Part shown: piece after piece, positions 32,941 to 42,364 of the stretch
How positions within the stretch are numbered: position 1 is the first letter of the stretch
Layout of the letters: every line of letters starts with the position of its first letter
Assembly: GCA_028066595.1 (NCBI GenBank)
Contig: JALCBJ010000006.1
Coordinates: 91,785 to 155,784 of the forward strand
Reading direction: 5' to 3'
DNA length: 64,000 bases
Origin: Thermoanaerobaculia bacterium
GTDB taxonomy: Bacteria; Acidobacteriota; Thermoanaerobaculia; Multivoradales; J023
The notes under the pieces: model-generated
Told to the model about the DNA's origin: nothing
Databases searched by the model: none
The model's input: only the letters and a program-made list of their open reading frames with translations
Position numbers and translations under genes: made by a program

Positions 32941-34640
32941 CTCGGGCCTCCTTTGTCTTTGCGAACCAGGCGATCGCGGTAGAAACGCAGCGTCTGCTCC
33001 ATGCCGGCCAGCTCATCATCGGGAGCTCCACCCGATCGCGCCTCGTCAAGCGCCCGCTCCTGGAGCGCTACTGCGTCGGCCAGCCGCCCGGAACCGAAGA
33101 GTGCCCGCGCCAGGACTTGCGCATGGGCCACCGACGGATCTTCACGTAGGAGCGCCGATGCAAGCTGCAGGGCGCGCTGCGGGTCACGTCGCGCAGGATC
33201 CGGATCGCCTAGGAGCACTTGGATCAAAGTTGCCACGAGCCGTGGATCGTCGCTCGAGGCAACGCCCTCTTCCAACGACTCGCGAACCGCCGCTGTATCG
33301 CCCGATCGCGCCAAAGCGTCGACGTGGGCCAATCGAACCCTCACATTGCCCGGGTCGAGGGTCAACGCCCGCGCCAGCTCACCGGCCGCTTCGGCGTGTC
33401 GGCCAAGCCGCGACAGTGCCCGCGCCTTGAGTGCCCGCGCCTCCACATCTTCCGGCGACAATGTCAGGCTCTGGTCGTAGTGCTGCAGCGCTTCTTCGTG
33501 ACGCCCGGTCATGGCCAGTGCGCGGCCCAGACCCAACTTTGCCTGCGGGTCACCGGGCGCCAGCCCGACAGCTCGGCGGTACGGTTCGACCGCGGCGGCT
33601 GGACGACCTGCGAGAGTCAAGAACTCACCCAGCTTGGCTTGAAGATCAGCGCGCCCCGGTCGAGCGCGTACGGCGTCGCCGACGGCTTCCAGGGCACCTT
33701 CGATATCACCCTGTACGAAGAGGATTTCTGCCAGGCCTCGTAGCGCGTCGGCGGTCTTGGGATCGCGACGTTCTTCATCGGCCTTCACTGCAAGGCGATA
33801 GAGACGTGCCGCCTCGTCGTAGTCCTCATCCAGCCGAGCCTTGACCGCGTCCGCCAGGTAGGCGCCGAGGTCGATCCTCTGCAGCTCGGCGATCCAGGTA
33901 TCGGGAAGAGGTACCGTCACCTCACCGCTTTCGCGTAAAGCGGCGCGTGCTTCGTCCATCCGACCCAATTCCCGGTAAGCCAACCCCAAGATTCGTCCGA
34001 CGGCACTGGCTTCGGGGGCCGCACGGCGTACCGCCTCGAGATGCGCTGCAGCATCGCTGAAGCGGCCCTGATCGAATGCGATACGGCCGAGGCCGAAGCG
34101 GGCGAACGCCTCCTCACCCGCACTGAGCGGCTTGGCGAGCAGCTGCTGAAAACTTTCCTCGGCTTCTTCGAGCCGGCCCGCCCGGCGGACGATCTCCGCG
34201 AGCCGCAGGTGCACCGTCGCCTTGTCGGGACGCAGCTCCGAGGTGACTCGCAGTGCCTGCTCGGCGCGTTCCAAATCGCCCATGTCCGTCCAGATCAGAC
34301 CCGAGAAATAGGGCCAGCGCGGTTCCGTCGGGTCGAGATGGCGGGCGTTGGTGAAGGCTGCTGCGGCGGGCGCTCTCAATTCGCTCAAGAGGTACAGGGA
34401 GCCGAGGTGGCCGTAGGCTGCACCTCGCTCGCTGTCGGTAGCAGCAACGGGAAGGCGGTCGAGCGCGTCCCGGGCATTGGAGATCCGCTGCCGGAACCCG
34501 GCCTCTGCTCCTTCCAGCGACGGTTCGGGTATCGGCACGAGCTCCTGTGCGTCCGAAGGCCCAATGATCGCCGAGGCCAGCACCCATCCCAGGAGGCGCC
34601 TACGAAGTCGCGTCCTCCGATGCTGTTTCGTCCTTGCCAT
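32937..34640 (-). CDS. Periplasmic or secreted TPR-repeat protein
   Basis: 567 residues from the ATG at 34640. The N-terminus (RTRLRRRLLGWVLASAIIG, cleaved near DAQ) is a signal peptide. About 12-14 TPR-like helical pairs follow, e.g. AAYGHLGSLYLLSELRAPAA, ATVHLRLAEIVRRAGRLEEA, EALQHYDQSLTLSPEDVEAR and a final pair near AHAQVLARALFGSGRLADA. There are no catalytic motifs. It precedes the CRTAC1 gene with a CTGA overlap, a TPR/CRTAC1 pairing that suggests a joint extracytoplasmic scaffold role. Its 5' end overlaps the fur-like gene by 41 bases. Confidence 0.85.
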   Translation of the reverse strand: MARTKQHRRTRLRRRLLGWVLASAIIGPSDAQELVPIPEPSLEGAEAGFRQRISNARDALDRLPVAATDSERGAAYGHLGSLYLLSELRAPAAAAFTNARHLDPTEPRWPYFSGLIWTDMGDLERAEQALRVTSELRPDKATVHLRLAEIVRRAGRLEEAEESFQQLLAKPLSAGEEAFARFGLGRIAFDQGRFSDAAAHLEAVRRAAPEASAVGRILGLAYRELGRMDEARAALRESGEVTVPLPDTWIAELQRIDLGAYLADAVKARLDEDYDEAARLYRLAVKADEERRDPKTADALRGLAEILFVQGDIEGALEAVGDAVRARPGRADLQAKLGEFLTLAGRPAAAVEPYRRAVGLAPGDPQAKLGLGRALAMTGRHEEALQHYDQSLTLSPEDVEARALKARALSRLGRHAEAAGELARALTLDPGNVRVRLAHVDALARSGDTAAVRESLEEGVASSDDPRLVATLIQVLLGDPDPARRDPQRALQLASALLREDPSVAHAQVLARALFGSGRLADAVALQERALDEARSGGAPDDELAGMEQTLRFYRDRLVRKDKGGPS

Positions 34641-35124
34641 GTCCGGCGCAATCCTCGCACATGCTGTGGATCTGCAAGGTGTGGCGATCCGGGTCGAATC
34701 CGTGGGCTCGGCAAATCTCGCGCTGCATGGCTTCGATGCCCGGGCTGACGAACTCCACGACCTTGCCGCACTCGCCGCACACCAGGTGGTCGTGGCGCAG
34801 TCCAGCGTGGACGTGCTCGTAGAGAAAACGCTGCCCGCCCATCCGCCGCTTCTCGACGAACCCGTAGCGCGCCATGAGGTCGAGGTTGCGGTACAGGGTC
34901 GCGCGCGAGATCTTCCGCCCGGAAGCTTGCATCGACCGCAGGAGCGCATCGGCGTCGATGTGGCTGTGGTGGGAGTAGATCTCCCGAAACAACGCCAAGC
35001 GTTCCGAGGTCACGCGATGACCGCGCTGCCGCAAGACGGCGAGGAATCGATCCAGCTCGGGAAAGGACACCGCCACCGCTCCTGCCGGCCGGTTGGGCGT
35101 GTCAGCGGCCTCGGAGAAGGCCAC
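34600..35124 (-). CDS. Fur-family transcriptional regulator
   Basis: 174 residues. The winged helix has RQRGHRVTSERLALFREIYS and KISRATLYRNLDLMARYGFV. The metal-binding dimer domain has the Fur HHDHLVC-type motif (RHDHLVCGECGKVVEF, residues 110-125) and two CXXC pairs, C116/C119 and C156/C159, for structural zinc. It could be Fur, PerR or Zur; the residues visible do not settle it. The 20-residue N-terminal extension is not conserved and starts inside the DUF937 gene; GTG at 35079 or 35073 is a possible shorter start. It is upstream of the TPR gene. Confidence 0.92.
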   Translation of the reverse strand: MAFSEAADTPNRPAGAVAVSFPELDRFLAVLRQRGHRVTSERLALFREIYSHHSHIDADALLRSMQASGRKISRATLYRNLDLMARYGFVEKRRMGGQRFLYEHVHAGLRHDHLVCGECGKVVEFVSPGIEAMQREICRAHGFDPDRHTLQIHSMCEDCAGHGKDETASEDATS

Positions 35125-35713
35125 CGAGGAGCTTGGAGCCCAGATTCACCAGATCGTCACCGACGTTGCCGTCGCCGTCTTGATCGAGGATCTGGCTCAC
35201 CAGATCGCCGCGCCCGGGATGAGCCTCCTCGATGCGGCGTCGCTCTGAGCCGAGAATCGCCGACAGGCCGTCGCCGTCCAAGCTCTGACTGCGCTTCTGC
35301 CGACCCAAGAAGCCCATGACGATGGGCGCCAGGAGCGCCAGGAGCTGCCCAACTTGCCCGCCGTTCATCCCGGTGGAACGCCCGATCGCCTGTTGCGCGG
35401 AATTCTGCTGGCCGCCACCCAACACATGACCGAGGATGGCCTGGCCCATGTTCATGGCCTGCCCGCTCTGGCCGAGGAAGCCGCCCAGGTCATCGAGAAT
35501 GGAGCCGTCGTGGTCGCGGTCGAGAGCGCCGGCCAGTGCACCGGCACCACCGGACGATTGACTGTTGCGCGCGAGTGCACCCATGAGCACCGGCAACGCG
35601 GCACTGATGGCGGTTCCCGCGGTCTGCTGATCGACGCCGAGCTGGCCACCGATTTGACGCACGGTCTGATCGTCGATCTGCTGGCTGAGCATGGCGAGAA
35701 GGGAGTCGGACAT
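35102..35713 (-). CDS. DUF937 (YidB-like) protein
   Basis: 203 residues from the ATG at 35713, with cggagg just upstream. The N-terminal DUF937 pattern is clear: MSDSLLAMLSQQIDDQTVRQ, ISAALPVLMGALARNSQS and SILDDLGGFLGQ. The C-terminus (QILDQDGDGNVGDDLVNLGS) has a calcium-loop-like DXDXDG and LGGLLRGR. It is Gly/Gln-rich in the middle. Function unknown. It is the first gene of a reverse-strand run DUF937-fur-TPR-CRTAC1 and diverges from the ankyrin gene. Confidence 0.85.
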   Translation of the reverse strand: MSDSLLAMLSQQIDDQTVRQIGGQLGVDQQTAGTAISAALPVLMGALARNSQSSGGAGALAGALDRDHDGSILDDLGGFLGQSGQAMNMGQAILGHVLGGGQQNSAQQAIGRSTGMNGGQVGQLLALLAPIVMGFLGRQKRSQSLDGDGLSAILGSERRRIEEAHPGRGDLVSQILDQDGDGNVGDDLVNLGSKLLGGLLRGR

Positions 35714-35738
35714 GGAACCTCCGGTGAAATCAGTGCCT

Positions 35739-37046
35739 ATGGGGGAAGAGCTGGTTGTCGATGAAATGATATCGCGGATGTCCGAAGAGACCGCGCCCAA
35801 AGAACCGGAGATCATCGTGGCGGCACGACGGGGTGATCTGGGCCGCGTGCGCCAGCTGGTGGAAGACGGCGCCGATCTGAACGCGCCGACCGCAACGGGC
35901 GAGACAGCCTTGACGGCCGCCTTGACGGCTGGCCACGACGCCGTCGTTCGCCTACTGCGCTCCGTCGGAGCTCGCGGGGCCGGTCCGGCATTGGCCAGGG
36001 CGGCTGAACGAGACGATCTGGACGAGGTCGCGCGCCTGCTAGCAACTGGGGAACCCGTCGACGCCGCGGCTGTGGACCGTTCCGGCCGACGGTTCATACC
36101 GCTGCACCGCGCGGCTTTTCGGGGCCACTCGAGGATCGTACGCGCTCTGCTCGACGCCGGAGCCAGCCACTCGGCGCGCGTGGGAGGTGGTCCCCCGCCG
36201 TGGGATCGGAGCGCGCTGCACCTGGCCGCTGCCGCGGGTCATCTCGAGGTGATCGAACTCCTGCTCGACGCGGGTGCCGACGCTACGGCACTCGATCTCG
36301 ATGCCTATGGGAACCGTCGAACTGCCGCCGAACTGGCCCGATCCGCGGGGCACGAGACGCTGGCCTCGACACTCGAGCGGGTCGCCGGGCCCGGGCCGCC
36401 GGCGCCGGAGCCCGACGGACCCGCATCATCGCTCGAAGGCACCATAGGCCGCTACGCCAGTCGGCGCGGCCTGTACCTGGACGAAGGTGTCCAGACGCCG
36501 GCGCTGGTTCTGCTCCACGCCGAGGTGGACGAGGTGGCCAAGGCGCTCCAACACCTCGAAGGCGCCCGCACCTGGTGGCGCGACGTCTACGGCGAGACGG
36601 CCGAGCTCACCCGCCGATCGTTCGCCGTGCTGCGTCTGGCGGGGCACCGGTGGACGCTCGTTTCCTCCCTGGTGGCGGCAGGCCCACACGTGGAAGAGCA
36701 CGATGCCGTCCGTCTCGGCCTGGCCCTCGACACGCCGGCCTTGCGCACCGCCGCATCGTCCGACGGTGAGACCGGCGCGTCGTACGCCTACTTCCACGGC
36801 GAGGCCTGCCTGGAACGCATGGTCTGGAGGCAAGGTCACGAGCTCGACTACGAATCCCATCTCCAAGACCTCACGGCCGACAACATCGCTGACCCGAGGA
36901 CACGCGCCGACGTCTTCCTCGCCGAGCTAGACGCCTGGGCGCCGCATCACCTCGGCCCCCTGGGTCGCCCGGGCGAGGACTTGCGTCTCGACTTGGGGCT
37001 CGAGCCCGACGACGTCGAAAGGCTGGATTTCGTCGCGGTCTGGTGA
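35739..37046 (+). CDS. Ankyrin-repeat protein with a novel C-terminal domain
   Basis: About 435 residues. Ankyrin repeats span the first half, e.g. IIVAARRGDLGRVRQLVEDG, FIPLHRAAFRGHSRIVRALL and SALHLAAAAGHLEVIELLLD. The C-terminal ~200 residues (from IGRYASRRGLYLDEGVQTPA to the end) form a globular domain I do not recognise, rich in Trp and charged residues (EGARTWWRDVYGE). No signal peptide, so it is probably cytoplasmic. Start is uncertain: ATG at 35712, 35739, 35766 or 35778 are all in frame; the first lies within the divergent gene's start codon. Confidence 0.75.
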   Translation: MGEELVVDEMISRMSEETAPKEPEIIVAARRGDLGRVRQLVEDGADLNAPTATGETALTAALTAGHDAVVRLLRSVGARGAGPALARAAERDDLDEVARLLATGEPVDAAAVDRSGRRFIPLHRAAFRGHSRIVRALLDAGASHSARVGGGPPPWDRSALHLAAAAGHLEVIELLLDAGADATALDLDAYGNRRTAAELARSAGHETLASTLERVAGPGPPAPEPDGPASSLEGTIGRYASRRGLYLDEGVQTPALVLLHAEVDEVAKALQHLEGARTWWRDVYGETAELTRRSFAVLRLAGHRWTLVSSLVAAGPHVEEHDAVRLGLALDTPALRTAASSDGETGASYAYFHGEACLERMVWRQGHELDYESHLQDLTADNIADPRTRADVFLAELDAWAPHHLGPLGRPGEDLRLDLGLEPDDVERLDFVAVW

Positions 37047-37072
37047 AGACTCGACAACCTCGCCGCCTACAT

Positions 37073-37195
37073 GAACGCGTGAAGGGTGTGTTAGATCGCC
37101 ACAGCGCAGGAACGAACCGCGGAGGCGTACTCCGAAGTACGCCGCACAAGGCGAGTGACGAGCACCTGGCGAGATGGCGTGCGATCCGCGCGTTC
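37073..37195. repeat. Imperfect 123-bp palindrome between convergent genes
   Basis: Outer arms gaacgcg/cgcgttc enclose an imperfect inverted repeat centred on gcgtact-ccga-agtacgc (37125-37142). It fills the gap between the ankyrin and YfcC-type stops. It may act as a bidirectional terminator or be a dispersed palindromic element; there is no T-run. Confidence 0.6.
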
Positions 37196-37196
37196 G

Positions 37197-38585
37197 TCAG
37201 GCGGAGACGCCGGTCCAGCCGATGAAAACAGCCGTAGCCAGTACCAGCGAGCCCAGGATCCACGCCTTGATCATGAACGGAATGATGAAGCGCAGCCACT
37301 TCTCGTAGGGGATCTTGGCCATGGTCAAGATCCCGATGAGGACTGCATTAGTCGGCACGAGGATATTGGTCAACCCGTCACCCAGCTGATACGCCAGCAC
37401 CGCTACCTGGCGATGGATGCCTACGAGATCGGCCAACGGCGCCATCAGCGGCATGGTGACGAATGCCTGGCCACTACCCGACGGAATGAACAGGTTGCAA
37501 AGGCTCTGGAAGAAGAACATTCCCACCGCGGCCATGGCAGGTCCCGCCGTTTGCAGAGGCATCGAAACACCGTGGACGATGGTGTCGATGACCTGGCCCT
37601 CTTCGAGGATCACCTGGATCGATCGCGCGAAACCGATGAGAAGGGCCGTCGTGGTGAGGTCGGCAGCGCCGTGGCAGAACTTCTTGGCCACATCGTCGGG
37701 ATGCATCCGCGAAACCAGCGCCAATAGCACGGTCAGGCCGAGGAAGATGGCGCCCATTTCCTCGAGGTACCAGCCGTGGGCTTGGATGCCCCAGACGAAG
37801 AAGACGATGGCGAAGACCACGAGCAACAGATTGAGGACGTCACCGCGGCCGAGCTCGGCATCTTCTCGCACCTTCCAAGCTGGGTCCGGCTCGATGCCGG
37901 CCACCAAGCTGGCGCTCGGATCGGCCTTCACCTTGCGGGCGTAGCTCCACACATGCTGGATACCCAGAGCTACGAAAAGCACGAAGGCGAAGGAGCGAAA
38001 TTCCCAGCCTGAGGACGGCGGAACCTCCGCGATGCCCTGGGCCACGATGACGGTAAACGGGTTGACCAGGGCCGCGCCGTAGCCGACGCCATAGCCGACA
38101 CACAGGATGCCGATGGCGGTGACGGCGTCGAATCCCAGACCGATACACAGTGCCAGCAGCAGCGGTACGAAGGGTATGTACTCCTCTGCCATGCCGATGC
38201 TCGCCGAGCCCGCCGCAAAGACGAAGATCCCGCCCGCGATGAGCAAAAACGGACGCGTCCCGAGGAACTTCAGCAGGAAAGCCAACAGCGCGTCGATGGC
38301 GCCCGTGGCTCGCAAGACCTCGAAGCATCCGCCGATGATGAACAGAAAGAAGATGATGTCGGCGGCGCCCATGAAGCCCTTGGGAATGGCCTGGAATACA
38401 AACCAGGAGTCGAGACGATCACCGCCTTCGACGGTCTGGAAGCTGCCTGGCACGACGCGCTCACGACCGTGATCCGCCGCCTCACGCTCGAACTGGCCCT
38501 GGGGAAGGATCCAGGTCAATAGCAGGGCCACCACGCAGATTGCGAGAAGCAAGATCAGGGTATGGGGGACGCGGAAGCGGGCCAT
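37197..38585 (-). CDS. YfcC-family (DcuC/ArcD superfamily) membrane transporter
   Basis: 462 residues, about 11-12 helices. It begins [20 protein letters not shown] and contains the YfcC pattern [54 protein letters not shown] and, near the end, [20 protein letters not shown] with [20 protein letters not shown]. Relatives transport C4-dicarboxylates, basic amino acids or short-chain acids; substrate cannot be read. It is a single-gene unit, with the ATG at 38585. Confidence 0.9.
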   Translation of the reverse strand: MARFRVPHTLILLLAICVVALLLTWILPQGQFEREAADHGRERVVPGSFQTVEGGDRLDSWFVFQAIPKGFMGAADIIFFLFIIGGCFEVLRATGAIDALLAFLLKFLGTRPFLLIAGGIFVFAAGSASIGMAEEYIPFVPLLLALCIGLGFDAVTAIGILCVGYGVGYGAALVNPFTVIVAQGIAEVPPSSGWEFRSFAFVLFVALGIQHVWSYARKVKADPSASLVAGIEPDPAWKVREDAELGRGDVLNLLLVVFAIVFFVWGIQAHGWYLEEMGAIFLGLTVLLALVSRMHPDDVAKKFCHGAADLTTTALLIGFARSIQVILEEGQVIDTIVHGVSMPLQTAGPAMAAVGMFFFQSLCNLFIPSGSGQAFVTMPLMAPLADLVGIHRQVAVLAYQLGDGLTNILVPTNAVLIGILTMAKIPYEKWLRFIIPFMIKAWILGSLVLATAVFIGWTGVSA

Positions 38586-38728
38586 GGCAAAGCTCCAGAG
38601 TTGTGCGTAGTGCGGATCCGCGCGATTGTCTCACGCGGGATCGAAATCAAAGGCCCGCCGACGTATCATCGCGGACGAGCCGTCCCTCCGGCGGCCGACG
38701 ACAGCCGTCGTCCTTTCCTGTATCCGCA

Positions 38729-39454
38729 ATGAGCCCAGCCGAAACCTCAGCCGATCCACCCGTCTGTCTACGCTACGGCGACCGTGTCGCAGCGACGATC
38801 CCTGCCTACCAGGCAGGACCTTGGGTAGGCGAGGTGGTGCGCGACACGCTCCAGCAGCTACCCACGGTGCTGGTGGTCGACGACGGATCGGACGACGACA
38901 CCAGCCAGTACGCGCGAGAGGCCGGCGCACGTGTCCTACGGGTGCCGAAGAACGAAGGTAAAGGCCACGCCCTGCGCCTGGCTTTCGACGACCTGTTCGG
39001 CCTGGACTTCGAAGCGGTCATCACCTTGGACGCCGACGGTCAGCACCGCGCCGATCAAATACCGCGGCTGCTCGAGACCTGGGAGCGAACCGGTGCCGAT
39101 CTGGTATTGGGGACCCGCGATCATCTCTATGCAGACATGAGCGCTGTGCGACGCTTTTCCAACACTCTCTCTTCGCGTCTGATCTCGTCCGTCGCCGGGC
39201 GTTCGATGCTAGACATTCAGACCGGATTCCGTCTCTATACCCGCAGGCTAATCGACGCCGTAGGGTTTCCCGAGGCACGCTTTCAGGCCGAATCGGCGGT
39301 GGTGGTACGCACCCTCCGCCGCGGCTTCGAGCTGGCGACCGTTCCCATCGAGCTGGCCCGGGTCGACGGCCGCTCCACCAGCCACTACCGACCGCTGGTG
39401 GATTCCCTGCGGATCGCCAGAGCCGTCGCCCGAGCCCGATTCGAGCGAGCCTAG
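38729..39454 (+). CDS. Family 2 glycosyltransferase (dolichyl-phosphate-mannose synthase-like)
   Basis: 241 residues, soluble, no C-terminal helices. The GT-A core has ATIPAYQAGPWVGEVVRDTL, LVVDDGSDDDTSQYAREAG, KNEGKGHALRLAFDDL and the DXD motif in VITLDADGQHRADQIP, followed by LVLGTRDHLYADMSAVRRFS and DIQTGFRLYTRRLID. This resembles polyprenyl-phosphate or glycolipid glycosyltransferases. I chose the ATG at 38729 (SPAETSADPP); upstream in-frame codons are not conserved. It opens a forward locus with an RND exporter and two lipid acyltransferases, so the acceptor is probably a lipid. Confidence 0.88.
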   Translation: MSPAETSADPPVCLRYGDRVAATIPAYQAGPWVGEVVRDTLQQLPTVLVVDDGSDDDTSQYAREAGARVLRVPKNEGKGHALRLAFDDLFGLDFEAVITLDADGQHRADQIPRLLETWERTGADLVLGTRDHLYADMSAVRRFSNTLSSRLISSVAGRSMLDIQTGFRLYTRRLIDAVGFPEARFQAESAVVVRTLRRGFELATVPIELARVDGRSTSHYRPLVDSLRIARAVARARFERA

Positions 39455-39651
39455 TGCACCCCTCAGGAAGCTAGCGGCTCCCTTGTCGACACAGTTCGTG
39501 GCCCCAAACCCGACGATCGGTTCGGGAACTGCTGCGTGGAAGGCGGCGCTGCGATCCTGCACGCGCTACAGTGGCTCCGTGCTCGGACGCCGAAGCCGCA
39601 ACCACTTGTTCGATTCGCCGATCGGCTTCAGGAGAAGACGGGCAGGACTAA

Positions 39652-39821
39652 CAGCCCGTGGTGCAAGTCGTGTGCGGCCGCGCGCCAGGGGTTCCGGCGG
39701 CTTGGGCCCGGCTCCGGCGTTGCGCCTCCTCGACGATGGCTCGCATCGCCTACGACGGCGCGCCTTGGATTCGGGCCCAAGGCGCTCGGAACGAGGCTCG
39801 CAAGACTTGCACCACGGGCTG
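39652..39821. repeat. Long imperfect inverted repeat (170 bp) with 18-bp perfect arms
   Basis: cagcccgtggtgcaagtc (39652-39669) pairs perfectly with gacttgcaccacgggctg (39804-39821). Inside, ttgggcccg pairs with cgggcccaa and the centre has a small gatg/catc hairpin. It occupies half of the 375-base gap between the glycosyltransferase and exporter genes; the rest (39455-39651) shows no gene. Possible MITE-like element, attenuator or structured leader of the exporter. Confidence 0.7.
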
Positions 39822-39829
39822 CCAAGTTC

Positions 39830-42364
39830 ATGAGTCCTGCTACCTGGATTGCCAAGAATCCAGCAAGGGTCCTGATCGCCGGACTGTCGTTGACACTCCT
39901 GGCGCTATGGCCTGCCTCGAGACTACACCTGGAGACCGACCTGGCCGCGCTCCTGCCCTCGGGCGACCCCGCAGCCCAGGACTACCGCCTGTTTCTCGAC
40001 ACCTTCGGAGGCTTCGAGAAGGTCTTCCTCCTGCTTCGCCCCCTCGACAGCAGTGCGGTCGACGAAGGCGACCTTCTCGCGGCCGCCGAACAGCTCGCGG
40101 ACGTCCTGGCAGCGTCGGCGGAGGTTGCCGAGGCACGCTCCGGACTGCAACCCGAGGACGAGAAGTTCTTCCTCCGCTATGTCGTCCGGCGGGCTCCGCT
40201 GCTCCTGCCCGAGGACTTGTTGGACGAGCTGTCGAAACGCCTGCGCGATGACGAGGTCCGCGCTCAAGCCGCCAGCCTCCGTGCCCAGATCCACTCCCCG
40301 ACGGGCGCCGCCAAGATCAGCCTCCTCCGCCACGATCCGCTCGAGCTGTCTCTGGACCTACCGTTCCTAGCAGCCGCCGGCCTCGATCTACCCGTCGATC
40401 CCGTGAGCGGTGGATTTCTGGCCGAAGCGACCGATACGGAACCCGCTGTGTCGATGGTCATGCTGACGCCGGCCTCCTCGGAGGTCGACCCGGCGAGCGG
40501 ACGCCGGCTGGTCTCCGAGCTGGATCGCGCCTGGGCTCGAGTCCGCGGAGATCGCCCTACCAACGCCCACATCGAGGTCCTCGCGGTCGGCGGTCCGCTT
40601 TACGCCGTCCAGGACGAGACCATCATTCGCCGAGATCTCGAGGCGACCGTCGCCGGCTCGGCTCTCGGTTGCGCTCTCCTCCTCTTGCTCGCCTTCCGCG
40701 GACCGCGAATTCCCTTCGCCACCCTCACCGGCCTAGCCATGGCTCTCCTGTGGGCGGCCGGAGCCCTCGGCCTTTTCGTGGGCAGCCTTACGGCGCCCGG
40801 GCTCGGCTTCGCCGCCGTGCTCGTGGGCCTGGGCATCGACTACGGAATCCATGGCGGCGTCCGCTTCCGTCAAGCCATTCTCCAAGGGTTCAGCCGCGCC
40901 GACGCTCTGGCGGCGACCTATCGCCAGGCCGGACCCGCCATCGTCACATCCGCCACCACCACCGCGCTCGCCTTTGCCGTCCTGGGCCTCGCCCACTTCC
41001 GCCCGCTGAAGGAGCTGGGAACCGTCGTCGCCTTCGGTATCGTCGCCATCCTTGTCGGTTCGGCCACGGTGGGAGCCGCGCTCATCACTTTCCGCCTGAC
41101 GACAAGATCGTCGCCCGCCGCATCCGCGGAGCCGGAACACGTCCGGGGAAAGGAGAGAAAGGGATCGAGCGAGGCAGCGGGCCTCGTTTGGCGTGGCCTG
41201 GATGCCTTCGTTTCGTTCATCGTCGACGCCGCCCTGCGGCATCGAGCCCTGGTCCTCCTTCTGGCGGCTGCGTTGACCGCGGTCACTGCCTGGGGAGCGA
41301 CGAAGCTCGAGCTCGATACCGACATGGGATCCCTTCGGCCGACGGACCATCCGGCGCTCGAGGCCGAGAGGGTCCTCAGCGGCCGCTTCGCCGTCGGCCT
41401 CGACACCACCACGCTGGTCATCCGAGGTGACGACCTCTCCCAAACCCTCGAGCGTGCCGACGCTGCGGCCCGGGTCATCAACGAGGCCGTGCCGGGCGCC
41501 GAGGTCGTCTCTCCCACGGAATGGCTCACTGCACCCGGCAGCTCTCGGCAACGATTGGAGAGGCTCGCAGAGCTACCCTTCAGCCGAGCTGCTGACGCGC
41601 TCGAAGACGCACTGCGGCAGCAGAACCTGGCACCCACCGCTTTCTCGGACGGCATCGAGGCATTGCGCGCGTTCGGGCGAGGAGAAGACCCGGGAGCACC
41701 TGGCCCGGATGCCTTCCCCAGCGGTCTGGCCGAGCTACTCCGGTTTCGCGAGGATGGTGCATGGGCGGCGCTACGGCTCCGCCTGCCCGACGGAACCTGG
41801 CCCGATGGGCCGCCGGCCGAGGTATTGCGACGCTTAGAGGAAGCTTCACCAGGCGTTGGAACGGCCTCGGTCATCCGCCTCGGCGCGTCCCTCAAGGTCG
41901 TCGCCGGCCGCGACCTCGAAGTGCTCTTCACCGCCGCTCTCGCCGTCGTGGCTGTCGTCGTCCTCGTCTCCTTCCGCGGTCATCCTCTGCGCTCCCTTGT
42001 CGCCATGACTCCGGTCCTCCTGGGCTCCCTGTGGACCTTGGGGCTGTGGGGTGCGCTCGGGTATCGCATCGATCTCCTGGGTCTCGCCGTCATACCGATC
42101 CTGCTGGGCATCGGCATCGACGACGGACTCCATGCGGTTCACGGCTCCGAGCGAGAAGGGCTCGTAGCATCGATCCGTCATGCCGGCCTTGCCATGACCC
42201 TCACCACCCTCACCACCTCCATCGGCTTTGCCAGCCTGTTGCTCTCGAGCCTGCCGGGACTGCGCACGGGAGGATTCTTGGTGGCAGGCGGAGTGGCCGC
42301 GTGCCTGGTGGCGACCCTCGTGGTCTTGCCCGCGCTCGCTACCTATGGCAAAAAGGGCGGATGA
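39830..42364 (+). CDS. RND-superfamily (MMPL/HpnN-like) lipid exporter
   Basis: 844 residues, two tandem halves each with one helix, a large periplasmic loop and five helices. The first half starts TWIAKNPARVLIAGLSLTLL, has LETDLAALLPSGDPAAQDYR and the helix-4 motif GLGIDYGIHGGVRFR; the second has LELDTDMGSLRPTDHPALEA and GIGIDDGLHAVHGSER. These acidic GXXXD helices drive proton-coupled export. Members move hydrophobic lipids (hopanoids, mycolates, polyketide lipids). The ATG at 39830 begins right after the inverted repeat; an in-frame extension to 39536 is Arg-rich and not conserved. It is coupled to the acyltransferase by ATGA. Confidence 0.9.
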   Translation: MSPATWIAKNPARVLIAGLSLTLLALWPASRLHLETDLAALLPSGDPAAQDYRLFLDTFGGFEKVFLLLRPLDSSAVDEGDLLAAAEQLADVLAASAEVAEARSGLQPEDEKFFLRYVVRRAPLLLPEDLLDELSKRLRDDEVRAQAASLRAQIHSPTGAAKISLLRHDPLELSLDLPFLAAAGLDLPVDPVSGGFLAEATDTEPAVSMVMLTPASSEVDPASGRRLVSELDRAWARVRGDRPTNAHIEVLAVGGPLYAVQDETIIRRDLEATVAGSALGCALLLLLAFRGPRIPFATLTGLAMALLWAAGALGLFVGSLTAPGLGFAAVLVGLGIDYGIHGGVRFRQAILQGFSRADALAATYRQAGPAIVTSATTTALAFAVLGLAHFRPLKELGTVVAFGIVAILVGSATVGAALITFRLTTRSSPAASAEPEHVRGKERKGSSEAAGLVWRGLDAFVSFIVDAALRHRALVLLLAAALTAVTAWGATKLELDTDMGSLRPTDHPALEAERVLSGRFAVGLDTTTLVIRGDDLSQTLERADAAARVINEAVPGAEVVSPTEWLTAPGSSRQRLERLAELPFSRAADALEDALRQQNLAPTAFSDGIEALRAFGRGEDPGAPGPDAFPSGLAELLRFREDGAWAALRLRLPDGTWPDGPPAEVLRRLEEASPGVGTASVIRLGASLKVVAGRDLEVLFTAALAVVAVVVLVSFRGHPLRSLVAMTPVLLGSLWTLGLWGALGYRIDLLGLAVIPILLGIGIDDGLHAVHGSEREGLVASIRHAGLAMTLTTLTTSIGFASLLLSSLPGLRTGGFLVAGGVAACLVATLVVLPALATYGKKGG

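Noticed and set aside
39536-39829. 98-codon N-terminal extension of the RND exporter
   Set aside because: It is encoded by the inverted repeat, is Arg/Pro-rich and precedes the normal first helix of the family.
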